The position numbers and the translations under genes are program-made. The notes beneath the pieces are model-generated. The model made no database searches. It was not told the DNA's origin and was given only the letters and a program-made list of their open reading frames with translations. From NCBI GenBank assembly GCA_030830895.1, contig JAURMC010000008.1, positions 62,001-126,000 of the forward strand: a stretch of DNA of 64,000 nucleotides, written 5' to 3'. Origin of the DNA: Crocinitomicaceae bacterium (GTDB taxonomy: Bacteria > Bacteroidota > Bacteroidia > Flavobacteriales_D > Crocinitomicaceae). Positions within the stretch are counted from its first letter, which is position 1. Every line of letters starts with the position of its first letter. Of the stretch, positions 25,712 to 34,326 are shown in pieces.

Positions 25712-28042
25712 ATGCGCCTTCTTTCATTCATTTTCATGTTTCCAATACTGGTCTTTTCACAAGATTACAACGTAAGGGGATTTATTTCAAATGAAAAAAA
25801 TGGGGAAGCCATTAGCAATGAGAAGGTAACATTACTCTCCTTGGACAGTACGCTTGTTGCCGGTGCCTTAACAGATGCAAACGGGTTGTTTTCTATACCA
25901 AAACTGAAGAAAGCTTCGTATTTACTAAGAATTAATATTTCAGGATATAAACGAGTATTTATCCCTATAGAATTTCCTGAGGATAAAAGGATAATTGATA
26001 TCCCAATTAAACTATCACCTACGGATAAAACCTTTGGAGATGTGGTGGTTCGCGCTGACTCAAAAACAAAAAAAACGAAACCTGACGTCGGAACTATAAA
26101 ATTCGACAAAGAAGATGTTGAACGCATTCCTGTTTATGGTGCAGAAAGTGATGTACTTGGAGCTGTATCAGTGACTCCGGGTGTTGTTGTTACAGGGGAT
26201 CAAGGCGGGCAATTTTACGTACGCGGAGGAACACCAATTCAAAACAAAACCCTTCTTGATGGCATGACCATATATAATCCATTTCACTCCATTGGCTTTT
26301 ATTCCATATTTGAAACTGAATTAGTGAAATCTGTAGATATTTATACGGGAGGTTTTGAATCAAAATACGGTGGAAGAGTTTCATCTATTATGGATATTTC
26401 GTACAGGGATGGTGACCGTGGCGCATTTGGAGGAAAAGTTTCCCTTTCTCCTTTTTTAGCAAAAGTAGTGCTTGAAGGGCCATTTAGTAAAGCAAAAAAC
26501 GGTAGGTTATCTCCCGGTTCTTACGTGTTTACCGCAAAACATAGTTTAATCGATTATACCGCTAAATCGCTATACCCTAAAATCAACGAAGGGGAAGGAC
26601 TCCCCTTTAACTTTACTGACTTGTACGGTAAAGTAACGTTTACGGGTGACAACGGCTCAAAAGTAAGTTTCTTTGGATTCCACAATCAAGATAGTGTGAA
26701 TTACAGCATTGCAGACTTGAATTGGCAGGCTTCAGGTGGAGGTATGAATTTTCTAATGATCCCTTCTGGTTCGCCTGTATTTATTCGTGGACATGTAAAT
26801 GGCTCCAATTTTATAACCACATTCGTTGAAGATCAAGTTGAACCAAGGTTTTCGAAGATTGGCGGATTTGATCTTGGATTCGATTTTTCTTATTTTTTAA
26901 AAAATGAGGGTGAAATGAATTACGGATTTAATTTCTGCGGCTTCAACACACAATTTATTACATTTAATGAAGCCCAACGAAAAATTGAAGCTTTTAATTT
27001 TTCCACCGAGCTCGGAGCCTATTATAACTACCGAAGAGTTTCAAAAGACCTTAGATGGGTTATGCAAGCTGGTTTTAGGGTGCAAGCATATGCATCCTTG
27101 AGTACAATCTCACCTGAACCACGTCTTGGGGTAAAGTACAACGCCACTGAAAAGTTAAGATTTAAATTCTCAGGTGGAAGGTATTCGCAAAATTTTACCT
27201 CGGCCTCTAGTGATAAAGATATTGTTAACTTATTCAATGGATTACTTTCAGCGCCAACCAATGTTCAAGAACAATTTGTTACTGAAAATTTGAATACCAA
27301 ATACATTCAAAATGGACTCCAATACGCATGGCATGGAATTCTTGGATTAGAATATGACTTGAATAAAACTAACTTTATAAATATTGAAGGATACTATAAA
27401 TACTTTGATCAATTGAGTAACATTAACCAAAATAAGCTTTACGAGGATATCGCCCAATTTGAATTGGTAGATGATGTATTTAAAAAGGATTTTATTATTG
27501 AATCAGGTAAAACCATTGGAGTAGATTTATTATATAAAATAAGTTTAAATCGATTCTTTTTTTGGGGTATTTATTCTTATAGTTACTCTACCCGTTGGGA
27601 TGGATTTGAAACTTATGCGCCTGTATTCGATCGTCGGCATAATATAAATATCGTTGGCTCATATCAACTCGGAAAGAAGAATGATTTAGAGATCAACGTA
27701 CGTTGGAACCTAGGATCAGGCTTACCATTCACTCCAACCGCTGGATTTTATCAAGCCGAAAATTTCAATGGAGGCGTAACCACAGATTATCTTACAAATA
27801 ACCCATCAACAATTACAACGCTTTTGGGAACTTTTAATAGCCGAAGACTCCCATATTATCATCGATTGGATATTACAATCAAAAAACATTTTGATTTTAA
27901 AAACCTTACAAAGCTTGAAGTCACAGGAAACATTACGAATGTGTATGACCGAAAGAACATTTTTTATGTAAATCGAATCACGTCAAAAGTGATCTATCAA
28001 TTCCCTATTCTTCCAAGTCTTGGATTAAGTTATAAGTTTTAG
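25712..28042 (+). CDS. TonB-dependent outer-membrane receptor with carboxypeptidase-regulatory-like domain
   Basis: A 776-residue outer-membrane protein. A signal peptide ends near residue 17 (VFSQD). A CarboxypepD_reg-like Ig domain spans about 20-105, and the plug domain about 125-225 (GVVVTGDQGGQFYVRGGTPIQNKTLLDGMTI region). A 22-stranded-type beta barrel fills the rest and ends in the aromatic LPSLGLSYKF. This is the FecA/CirA-like architecture of Bacteroidota. There is no SusD-like partner nearby, which argues against glycan uptake; the ligand could be a siderophore, cofactor or peptide. It is followed after 1 nt by the DUF1015 gene. Confidence 0.9.
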   Translation: MRLLSFIFMFPILVFSQDYNVRGFISNEKNGEAISNEKVTLLSLDSTLVAGALTDANGLFSIPKLKKASYLLRINISGYKRVFIPIEFPEDKRIIDIPIKLSPTDKTFGDVVVRADSKTKKTKPDVGTIKFDKEDVERIPVYGAESDVLGAVSVTPGVVVTGDQGGQFYVRGGTPIQNKTLLDGMTIYNPFHSIGFYSIFETELVKSVDIYTGGFESKYGGRVSSIMDISYRDGDRGAFGGKVSLSPFLAKVVLEGPFSKAKNGRLSPGSYVFTAKHSLIDYTAKSLYPKINEGEGLPFNFTDLYGKVTFTGDNGSKVSFFGFHNQDSVNYSIADLNWQASGGGMNFLMIPSGSPVFIRGHVNGSNFITTFVEDQVEPRFSKIGGFDLGFDFSYFLKNEGEMNYGFNFCGFNTQFITFNEAQRKIEAFNFSTELGAYYNYRRVSKDLRWVMQAGFRVQAYASLSTISPEPRLGVKYNATEKLRFKFSGGRYSQNFTSASSDKDIVNLFNGLLSAPTNVQEQFVTENLNTKYIQNGLQYAWHGILGLEYDLNKTNFINIEGYYKYFDQLSNINQNKLYEDIAQFELVDDVFKKDFIIESGKTIGVDLLYKISLNRFFFWGIYSYSYSTRWDGFETYAPVFDRRHNINIVGSYQLGKKNDLEINVRWNLGSGLPFTPTAGFYQAENFNGGVTTDYLTNNPSTITTLLGTFNSRRLPYYHRLDITIKKHFDFKNLTKLEVTGNITNVYDRKNIFYVNRITSKVIYQFPILPSLGLSYKF

Positions 28043-28043
28043 T

Positions 28044-29273
28044 ATGGCAAACATCAAACCCTTTCGAGCGATACGTCCGGTTAGGGACAAGGTACATTTA
28101 GTCGCCACAAGGCCTTACTATTCTTACAAACCCAATGTGCTTAAGGCCAAACTGGAAGACAACCCCTACACCTTATTGCATATAATCAATCCTGAATTCA
28201 ACCGCCTCAAACGAACAGAGGCCAATTCAAACGAACGTTTTAAACTGGTTAAAGCAGGTTATGAAACATTCAAGGAAAAGGGAATCCTAATTCAGGATCA
28301 GGAAGCGCACTTATATGTATATCGTCAAACCTGTCCAGACCGATCGTATATAGGTATTATTGGGGGCGCAGATGTGGAAGAATACCTGAGTGATCACATT
28401 AAGAAACATGAAGCCACACTTACCGAACGCGAAGATGTTTTTACGCGCTATTTGGATATAGTTGGCTTAAATGCAGAACCGGTACTCATGTCATATAAAG
28501 GTTCTGATTACATTAATACAATCATAGAAGAAGCTATTCACAACCGTCCTGAATACGAGTTTACAACCACGGACCTCATCACACATGAGTTATGGCTATT
28601 ATCAGTTGAACAAACTACAAAAATAAGCGAAGAATTCAAGAAGATAGATTCTGTATACATCGCCGATGGCCATCATAGAAGTGCCTCATCGGCGGCTTTG
28701 TATGAAAAATATAAAGCCGAGGGCAAGTTTGGAAAAGGGCGTTATTTTCTGGCGTATTTCGTTCGCGAAGATGCTCTTAAAATCCTTGAGTTTCAGCGTT
28801 TAGTAAAACACCTAAATGGACTCAGTAAGGAACAGTTTGTAGCGCGTTTAGCAAGCCTTGGAACCATCACTTCCTTAACTACTCCACGCAAACCGCTCAA
28901 TGCACATGAAATTACCGTGTACTTGAATAACACCTGTTATTCATTAGTTTTGGATTCAACGCGTATTGATGAAAATCACCCCACCCATTCCTTAGATGCC
29001 GAACTTTTAACCCAGTGGATTTTAGATCCAATCCTGGGAATTTCTGACTTAAAAACGTCAGATGACATATCGTTCGTTCCGGGTAGTACCCCATTCGTTA
29101 AGGTGTTAAATCAAGTGAATGACGGCACCTTTAACGTTGCTTTTTTCCTTTTTCCAATTCCGATGTCTGCGGTGAAAAAGGTAGCAAATCACGGAATGTA
29201 TATGCCTCCAAAATCGACCTGGGTTGAACCAAAATTACGTAGTGGCTTAACCATAATGGACATACATGATTAA
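28044..29273 (+). CDS. DUF1015 family protein
   Basis: A 409-residue cytosolic protein of the DUF1015 family. It shows the N-terminal IKPFRAIRPVRDKV, SYKPNVLKAKLEDNPYTLLHI-like opening, YRQTCPDRSYIGIIGGADVEEYLS, the conserved YIADGHHRSASSAALY and the terminal PKSTWVEPKLRSGL. The family is linked by genome context to serine or tRNA-related metabolism in other bacteria, but no reaction is established. It overlaps yggS by 8 nt, so the two are translationally coupled. Confidence 0.9.
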   Translation: MANIKPFRAIRPVRDKVHLVATRPYYSYKPNVLKAKLEDNPYTLLHIINPEFNRLKRTEANSNERFKLVKAGYETFKEKGILIQDQEAHLYVYRQTCPDRSYIGIIGGADVEEYLSDHIKKHEATLTEREDVFTRYLDIVGLNAEPVLMSYKGSDYINTIIEEAIHNRPEYEFTTTDLITHELWLLSVEQTTKISEEFKKIDSVYIADGHHRSASSAALYEKYKAEGKFGKGRYFLAYFVREDALKILEFQRLVKHLNGLSKEQFVARLASLGTITSLTTPRKPLNAHEITVYLNNTCYSLVLDSTRIDENHPTHSLDAELLTQWILDPILGISDLKTSDDISFVPGSTPFVKVLNQVNDGTFNVAFFLFPIPMSAVKKVANHGMYMPPKSTWVEPKLRSGLTIMDIHD

Positions 29274-29925
29274 AGATCAACTTGAACAAATCAAGGCTTC
29301 CTGTGGAACTCACACTACCCTCATTGCGGTATCAAAAACACATCCAATTGACCGCATATTGGAAGCTTATGAGGTAGGTCAACGTGATTTTGGGGAAAAT
29401 AAAGTCCAAGATATAGTAGAAAAGTATGAAGCGCTACCTAAGGATGTCCGATGGCACATGATTGGGCATTTGCAGCGTAATAAAGTTAAATACATTGCGC
29501 CCTTTGTTCACCTGATTCATGGGGTTGATAGCTTCAAGCTCTTACAAGAAATCAATAAACAAGGACTAAAGAACGGTCGCCAGATTTCGTGTTTATTACA
29601 GTTTCATATTGCCCAAGAAGACACAAAATTTGGCTTATCTATGGAAGAAGCCACCGCATTCTTAGACGGACCTGAATTTCCTTTACTCGATCATATACGT
29701 ATTTGCGGCGTAATGGGTATGGCTACATTCACAGAAAATACAATGCAGATAAGAAAAGAATTCCAGTCTTTACATGCGTTATATAATGCGCTAAAAGCTT
29801 CGCATTTTAGCTCCAACGATGAATTTAAAGAGATTTCGATGGGAATGAGCGACGACTACCCCATTGCCTTGGAAGAAGGAAGCACCTTAATACGCGTAGG
29901 GAGTAAAATTTTTGGGAGGAGGTAG
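29266..29925 (+). CDS. YggS/PROSC-family pyridoxal-phosphate homeostasis protein
   Basis: A 219-residue single-domain PLP-binding TIM barrel. K24 in LIAVSKTHP is the expected PLP lysine. FGENKVQD, VRWHMIGHLQRNKVKYI, IHGVDS, the GVMGMATFT block and EISMGMSDDYPIALEEGSTLIRVGSKIFG follow. The family carries PLP and keeps amino-acid and B6 pools balanced rather than catalysing a known reaction. pdxH, another vitamin B6 gene, lies 1.2 kb away on the opposite strand. Confidence 0.95.
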   Translation: MIKDQLEQIKASCGTHTTLIAVSKTHPIDRILEAYEVGQRDFGENKVQDIVEKYEALPKDVRWHMIGHLQRNKVKYIAPFVHLIHGVDSFKLLQEINKQGLKNGRQISCLLQFHIAQEDTKFGLSMEEATAFLDGPEFPLLDHIRICGVMGMATFTENTMQIRKEFQSLHALYNALKASHFSSNDEFKEISMGMSDDYPIALEEGSTLIRVGSKIFGRR

Positions 29926-29936
29926 GAACAACCCCC

Positions 29937-31172
29937 TTATTTCTTATCATATACCAACATACACTGTTTATCTTCGGCAAAGTACTTGCGCGCTACGGCA
30001 TTAATTTCATCGAGTGTAATGCTGTTTATCTTACGAAAGGTGTCTTCTAAAGAGTCAATTCGGTTATAAATTAAAAGGGTTTTTCCGTTCGACATGGTTC
30101 GGGCATTGTTACTCTCCCAACCAATAGACAATTGACTTAAAAATTGATACTTTGATTTTTTAAGTTGAATCGGAGTCATACCTTTATCTACCAACAAGCG
30201 AAGCTCCTTTTTTGCCAAATCAATCGACTTATCAATGTTTTTTTGTTCCGCAGATAGAAGAATGCCCCAAAAACCTGTGTCTTCAAGAACAGCATAACTT
30301 GCTTCGACATGATATGCCAATCCATATTTCTCCCGAATGACAATGTTCAATCGGGCATTCATGGCCGGTCCACCCAAGAAATTAATTAAAATGTTCATTG
30401 CCAAGCGGTCATTGCTGTGATACGATGGAGCGAAACCACCAAGAATCGCATGGGATTGAAAATTAGATTCTTTTTTACGAATGGTAAAAGGCTTAATCGA
30501 AGCAGGCGGCACCCATCCTAAATTTGTAGCTTTAGTCGGCAAGTGTTTTAATTGGTTTTCAATCAACTCTACCAATCGCTGCTTAGGCTCACGTCCTACA
30601 TAGGAAACCACCAAATTGTTTGCAGTAAAATTGGATTGTATAAAAGCCAATAAATCTTCCCGTTTGAATCGTTTTACCGATTTTTTTGTTCCTAAAATTG
30701 GATTACCCAATGGATGATCGCCAAAAAAATACCGATCAAACTCATCCATCAATCGATCCAAGGGACTGTCTTTGTAGGAATTAATTTCATCGATTACGAC
30801 TTCTTTTTCCTTTTCAATTTCTTGAATAGGGAAATTCGAATTCACCACCAAATCCGACATGAGTTCAAATGCACGTTTCGTATATCGATTCAAAAACGTA
30901 GCGTGCACGCAAATTTCTTCTTTCGCAGTAAAGGCATTCAACTCCCCCCCTACCTCATCCAAGCGCGTAAGAATCCACATGGCTTTGCGTGTATGCGTTC
31001 CTTTAAAAATACAATGTTCTAAAAAGTGTGCAAGACCAGGATGTGTAGACGGCTCACTTCGACTACCTCCCTTAAAATAAAAAGCAAGATGTCCAACAGC
31101 ACTGTTTGAACGCACATAGGCCAAACGGATCCCGTTGACCAGGGTAATAACTTCAGTAGGACTTTCTTTCAT
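29937..31172 (-). CDS. M16 family zinc metallopeptidase
   Basis: A 411-residue member of the insulinase/pitrilysin family in its half-size, two-domain form. The inverted zinc motif H49-x-x-E52-H53 lies in LAHFLEHCIFKGT, and the third ligand E129 in EVVIDEI is 76 residues later, as expected. GGELNAFTAKEEIC matches the family. The C-terminal domain carries R-x-x-Y-like SNGKTLLIYNR. There is no signal peptide, so it is probably cytosolic and processes peptides. It is the last gene of the DUF4494-pdxH-M16 operon and converges on yggS with an 11-nt gap. Confidence 0.93.
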   Translation of the reverse strand: MKESPTEVITLVNGIRLAYVRSNSAVGHLAFYFKGGSRSEPSTHPGLAHFLEHCIFKGTHTRKAMWILTRLDEVGGELNAFTAKEEICVHATFLNRYTKRAFELMSDLVVNSNFPIQEIEKEKEVVIDEINSYKDSPLDRLMDEFDRYFFGDHPLGNPILGTKKSVKRFKREDLLAFIQSNFTANNLVVSYVGREPKQRLVELIENQLKHLPTKATNLGWVPPASIKPFTIRKKESNFQSHAILGGFAPSYHSNDRLAMNILINFLGGPAMNARLNIVIREKYGLAYHVEASYAVLEDTGFWGILLSAEQKNIDKSIDLAKKELRLLVDKGMTPIQLKKSKYQFLSQLSIGWESNNARTMSNGKTLLIYNRIDSLEDTFRKINSITLDEINAVARKYFAEDKQCMLVYDKK

Positions 31173-31173
31173 A

Positions 31174-31815
31174 TTATGGATTTAGTCGGCTAATCTGCCA
31201 CTCATCTACATTCAATTTAAAACATACACGTTCGTGCAAGCGCGAAGCCTTTCCCTGCCAAAACTCAAGATAAGTTGGACTTAAAGCCATGCCCCCCCAG
31301 TGTTTAGGCCGAGGAACTTCACCAGGAAATTCTAGGTCCAATTCCTCAAACCGCTGAGTAATCTCGCCCATTTCCTTCATGGGTTCCGACTGATGCGACG
31401 CCCAAGCCCCCAATTGACTTTCTCTGGGACGGGATGCAAAATAGGCATCACTTTTCGTTTCACTTATTTTATTCACTGTTCCTTCTATCCGAATCTGACG
31501 CTCAAGAGCAGGCCAGAAAAACAGTAAAGAAGCGTTTGGATTTTGTTGAAGGTCTTTCCCTTTGTGAGACAAATAGTTGGTATAGAAAACAAACTGTTGA
31601 TCTAATATTTCTTTGAGATAAACTACACGAGAACTAGGTTTCATTGCTTCGTTCACTGTAGAAATAACCATAGCATTGACCTCTTTTTCTCCTGAACTCA
31701 CCGCTAAATTGAACCACGTATCAAATGCCAAAAAGGGGTCAGTAAATTTAAAGGTTTCTTGATTCTTTGTAAAATCTGAATGATTGTCCCTCAGCTGATC
31801 CAATAAATTACTCAT
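31174..31815 (-). CDS. pdxH: pyridoxamine 5'-phosphate oxidase
   Basis: A 213-residue FMN enzyme that oxidises PNP or PMP to PLP. It shows the N-terminal DPFLAFDTWFNLAVSSGEKEVNAMVISTV, PSSRVVYLKEIL, YTNYLSHKGKDLQQNPNASLLFFW, the RPRESQLGAWAS motif, PKHWGGMALSPTYLEFWQG and the final RLHERVCF with a conserved W-x-x-x-R-L-N-P tail. The set is complete. It overlaps the DUF4494 gene by 8 nt and the M16 gene follows after one base. Confidence 0.97.
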   Translation of the reverse strand: MSNLLDQLRDNHSDFTKNQETFKFTDPFLAFDTWFNLAVSSGEKEVNAMVISTVNEAMKPSSRVVYLKEILDQQFVFYTNYLSHKGKDLQQNPNASLLFFWPALERQIRIEGTVNKISETKSDAYFASRPRESQLGAWASHQSEPMKEMGEITQRFEELDLEFPGEVPRPKHWGGMALSPTYLEFWQGKASRLHERVCFKLNVDEWQISRLNP

Positions 31816-32422
31816 CGTCTTCTGTAAATTGATCCTCTAATTCACTTTCGTCATCAAATGTTACATCTAAACTCTTATCCACTAAATCTTGTTCATTAAC
31901 ATCGCTTCCTGATGCAGAAAAAACTACCCCTTTACTGCTTTTTGGTTCAATCAACTCTTCAATTTTATGTGCTTTTGCCGGACTTGCAACATCAGAATCT
32001 TTATAAGGAAAAATCTCTACAATGGGTGAAGCAATAATAGAAAGTACTTGATAATCAATCATTAGGGTTGCTAAACTTTCCTCCATTCGAAGGTAGGCAT
32101 CTTTTACACTTGGTGCTGAAACTAAGAAGTTTTGAGCTACTTTCTTTTTTTTCTCGCCGTCTTCATCATCAATGCCATAAGTGATTTTACATTTAAACCA
32201 ATTAGCAGAATCTTCATATTGAAAAATATCCTGAAGGTCTGTTCGAGTGATACCTGCAACCATAAATTCTCCTCGAATCATTGCACTAAGCTCTTCATAG
32301 ATACGAGCCTCTGCATCGGTAAACGTCATGGCCGCTAACAAATAGGGCTCATTAACGCGTTTGAGGGATCCATTTTCTAACTGTTTTGTATACTTAACCT
32401 TAACTGTAAACCAACTGTTCAT
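31808..32422 (-). CDS. DUF4494 family protein
   Basis: A 204-residue protein. Residues 1-150 match the DUF4494 pattern (WFTVKVKYTKQLENG, VNEPYLLAAMTFTDAEARIYEEL, FMVAGITRTDLQDIF, SANWFKCKITYG). An acidic, low-complexity tail follows (about 150-204). The family is common in Bacteroidota and has no known function. It is the first gene of the operon with pdxH. A 19-bp dyad overlaps its promoter, which suggests transcriptional control. Confidence 0.88.
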   Translation of the reverse strand: MNSWFTVKVKYTKQLENGSLKRVNEPYLLAAMTFTDAEARIYEELSAMIRGEFMVAGITRTDLQDIFQYEDSANWFKCKITYGIDDEDGEKKKKVAQNFLVSAPSVKDAYLRMEESLATLMIDYQVLSIIASPIVEIFPYKDSDVASPAKAHKIEELIEPKSSKGVVFSASGSDVNEQDLVDKSLDVTFDDESELEDQFTEDDE

Positions 32423-32432
32423 TTTTCAATGT

Positions 32433-32451
32433 TTTTTGTAGCCTACAAAAA
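32433..32451. promoter_or_regulatory. perfect 19-bp dyad overlapping the DUF4494-pdxH promoter
   Basis: TTTTTGTAG, a single C, then CTACAAAAA form a perfect inverted repeat with 9-bp arms. The right arm overlaps the minus-strand -7 element (32446-32453), so a bound protein would block initiation. No T-run follows in either direction beyond the arms themselves, so a terminator is less likely. Confidence 0.45.
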
Positions 32452-32453
32452 TA
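32446..32453 (-). promoter_or_regulatory. -7 promoter element of the DUF4494-pdxH-M16 operon
   Basis: The minus strand reads TATTTTTG, an exact TAnnTTTG match, ending 23 nt before the DUF4494 ATG. Confidence 0.55.
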
Positions 32454-32511
32454 CAGCACTTTTTTATCAAAAGTGGCCAGTGTTGAAAAGTAATTCTGTT
32501 AAAATATTAGG

Positions 32512-32994
32512 TTATTTCCCGAATCCAAAGGGCAATAAATCCTTCACGGTTTCGATGATCATGGTGCGCTGATCTTGATTTACTAAAATTACGCGAATCG
32601 GAGTAGATTGTCGATTCTCAGATTCTAACATTACCTGTCTGCACCCACCACAAGGGGAAAGCAAATGTTCTTCTGGCATGAGTTCTCCTTGTGCCACCAC
32701 GGCAAGGGTATCAATGGTGATTCCCGGAAAATTTGCACCCACATAATTTAAGACTACCCGTTCGGCACACAATCCAGAAGGAAAAGCGATGTTTTCTTGA
32801 TTGCTTCCACATAATATTTCACCGTTATCTAATCGAACAGAAGCCCCAACCCTAAAATGGCTATATGGCGCATAAGCCTTATCCATAGCCATAAAGGCCT
32901 CCTTAATCAGAATAACATCTTTAGGATAAAGCTCATTCCAATGTGTATACATCCGATAATTGAAGTGAAAGTTTTGCGTTGACATAAGTACCAT
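32512..32994 (-). CDS. cdd: cytidine deaminase
   Basis: A 160-residue zinc deaminase of pyrimidine salvage (cytidine or deoxycytidine to uridine). Motifs are AYAPYSHFRVGASVRLDNGEI, the catalytic CAERVVLNY (Zn Cys and proton-shuttle Glu) and SPCGGCRQVMLE (two more Zn Cys). It is slightly longer than the usual 130-135 residues because of an N-terminal extension (about 25 residues). Two ATGs are possible, at 32994 and 32985. I keep the longer because both lie downstream of the -7 element. Confidence 0.95.
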   Translation of the reverse strand: MVLMSTQNFHFNYRMYTHWNELYPKDVILIKEAFMAMDKAYAPYSHFRVGASVRLDNGEILCGSNQENIAFPSGLCAERVVLNYVGANFPGITIDTLAVVAQGELMPEEHLLSPCGGCRQVMLESENRQSTPIRVILVNQDQRTMIIETVKDLLPFGFGK

Positions 32995-33010
32995 TACGAG
33001 GTATGTAATT

Positions 33011-33018
33011 CAAAGTTA
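33011..33018 (-). promoter_or_regulatory. -7 promoter element of cdd
   Basis: The minus strand reads TAACTTTG, matching TAnnTTTG, and ends 16 nt before the first cdd ATG. Confidence 0.5.
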
Positions 33019-33020
33019 CA

Positions 33021-33587
33021 TTAAGCCAATCTGTGGGTTACAATTTGATCTACTTTTTGAATGAAATGATGAGGTTTAAACGTTCGCCAATCTAATTCAT
33101 CAAGTTCTCCCCCTATTGCTACATAAGAGTCTATTTGAATTCGTTGTAATTCCTTAGACACATGTGAATGAATATTCACTGCAGCAATCCAACCGTCTTC
33201 TATGTCCTCATACCACTCCTCGTAATAACAGTCATCTGAGTAATGAAAATTCAAAACATTTTCAAAAATCAACACAAAACGATTAATCCCTTCCTCTATA
33301 AGCGGATTCAATACGTTTGATTTTAAAGTCATAATGTCATTTTCAATAGTATCATTCCACTCCCCAATGAATTCAAGTATGCACGAACCTGTTTCATAAT
33401 CCACATAAAGTATTTTCATATATAATGTCGTTGATCCAAATTCATCCCATTGTGGGTGAATCACGAAATTATACACCCGATGATGGTACTCAAATTCACT
33501 ATATTCCCTACCATAAAATGGAGAACGAACATCCTCTGAGGCAATGTATTCTCCCCTCCAACGAAAAAATGGCTCAATGAAATGCAT
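33021..33587 (-). CDS. hypothetical protein
   Basis: A 188-residue soluble protein without signal peptide, rich in aromatic and acidic residues. I do not recognise a family. Notable stretches are YNFVIHPQWDEFGSTTLYMKILYVDYETGSCILEF, DDCYYEEWYEDIEDGWIAAVNIHSH and the final WRTFKPHHFIQ. It has its own promoter, divergent from trmB, with a -7 element 4 nt before the ATG. A dyad with ATGCA repeats lies between the two promoters. Confidence 0.75.
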   Translation of the reverse strand: MHFIEPFFRWRGEYIASEDVRSPFYGREYSEFEYHHRVYNFVIHPQWDEFGSTTLYMKILYVDYETGSCILEFIGEWNDTIENDIMTLKSNVLNPLIEEGINRFVLIFENVLNFHYSDDCYYEEWYEDIEDGWIAAVNIHSHVSKELQRIQIDSYVAIGGELDELDWRTFKPHHFIQKVDQIVTHRLA

Positions 33588-33591
33588 AATG

Positions 33592-33599
33592 CAAAAGTA
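33592..33599 (-). promoter_or_regulatory. -7 promoter element of the hypothetical gene at 33021-33587
   Basis: The minus strand reads TACTTTTG, matching TAnnTTTG, and ends 4 nt before the ATG at 33587. Confidence 0.5.
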
Positions 33600-33600
33600 A

Positions 33601-33615
33601 TTGCATTTTATGCAA
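33601..33615. promoter_or_regulatory. dyad TTGCAT-TTT-ATGCAA in the divergent promoter region
   Basis: A 6-bp-arm inverted repeat lies between the two divergent -7 elements. Four TGCA cores occur between 33582 and 33614. It may be an operator shared by trmB and the hypothetical gene. Confidence 0.3.
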
Positions 33616-33639
33616 TCTAATCGTTCCTTCTTAAATGAT

Positions 33640-33647
33640 TACTTTTG
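33640..33647 (+). promoter_or_regulatory. -7 promoter element of trmB
   Basis: TACTTTTG matches TAnnTTTG and ends 7 nt before the ATG at 33655. It supports that start over the in-frame TTG at 33601. Confidence 0.55.
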
Positions 33648-33654
33648 TTTTACC

Positions 33655-34323
33655 ATGGGAAAAGATAAACTCGCTCGCTTCGCAGCCATTAAATCCTTCG
33701 AAAACGTTTTAGAATATCAACGCAATCAACCTTTTCCATTGAGTGGTAATTGGACCCGAGACTTTTTTAAAAATGACCAGCCACTAATTATAGAATTGGG
33801 TTGTGGTAAAGGCGAATATTCAGTTGGTTTGGCGAAAATGTACCCAAATAAGAATTTCATTGGATTAGATATTAAAGGAAACCGCATCTTCATTGGAGCC
33901 CGCCAAGCCTTAAAGGAAAAAATGACCAACGTGGGATTCTTGCGTACACGCATTGATTTTATTGAAGCTTTATTCGGACCGAATGAAGTTGATGAAATCT
34001 GGTTGACTTTCTCAGATCCTCAACCCCAAAAACCAAAAAAAAGGCTTAGTTCACCGATATTTATTAACCGATACCAAAAAATTTTAAAGCCAGGAGGCAG
34101 CATTCATATGAAAACAGATAACGATCTGCTTTTTCAATATACTTTGGAACAAATTGAAGAACATGGATATTCAATCATTGATTATAGGCCTGATTTATAC
34201 CAATCGCTTGAAACAGAAACGAACCCTACCCTAAAACAAATTTTTAGCATTAAAACCCATTACGAACAGTTGTTTTATGGCAAAGGGCACATAATAAAGT
34301 ATGTGAGTTTCAAAATCAATTAG
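33655..34323 (+). CDS. trmB: tRNA (guanine-N7-)-methyltransferase
   Basis: A 222-residue SAM enzyme forming m7G46 in tRNA. Motifs are IIELGCGKGEYSVGLA (SAM loop), FIGLDIKGNRIFIGARQA, TRIDFIEALF, the substrate motif WLTFSDPQPQKPKKRL and the C-terminal KTDNDLLFQYTLEQI. I choose the ATG at 33655, because an earlier in-frame TTG would lie upstream of the -7 element. The following hydrolase gene starts 3 nt after its stop. Confidence 0.96.
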   Translation: MGKDKLARFAAIKSFENVLEYQRNQPFPLSGNWTRDFFKNDQPLIIELGCGKGEYSVGLAKMYPNKNFIGLDIKGNRIFIGARQALKEKMTNVGFLRTRIDFIEALFGPNEVDEIWLTFSDPQPQKPKKRLSSPIFINRYQKILKPGGSIHMKTDNDLLFQYTLEQIEEHGYSIIDYRPDLYQSLETETNPTLKQIFSIKTHYEQLFYGKGHIIKYVSFKIN

Positions 34324-34326
34324 TCC

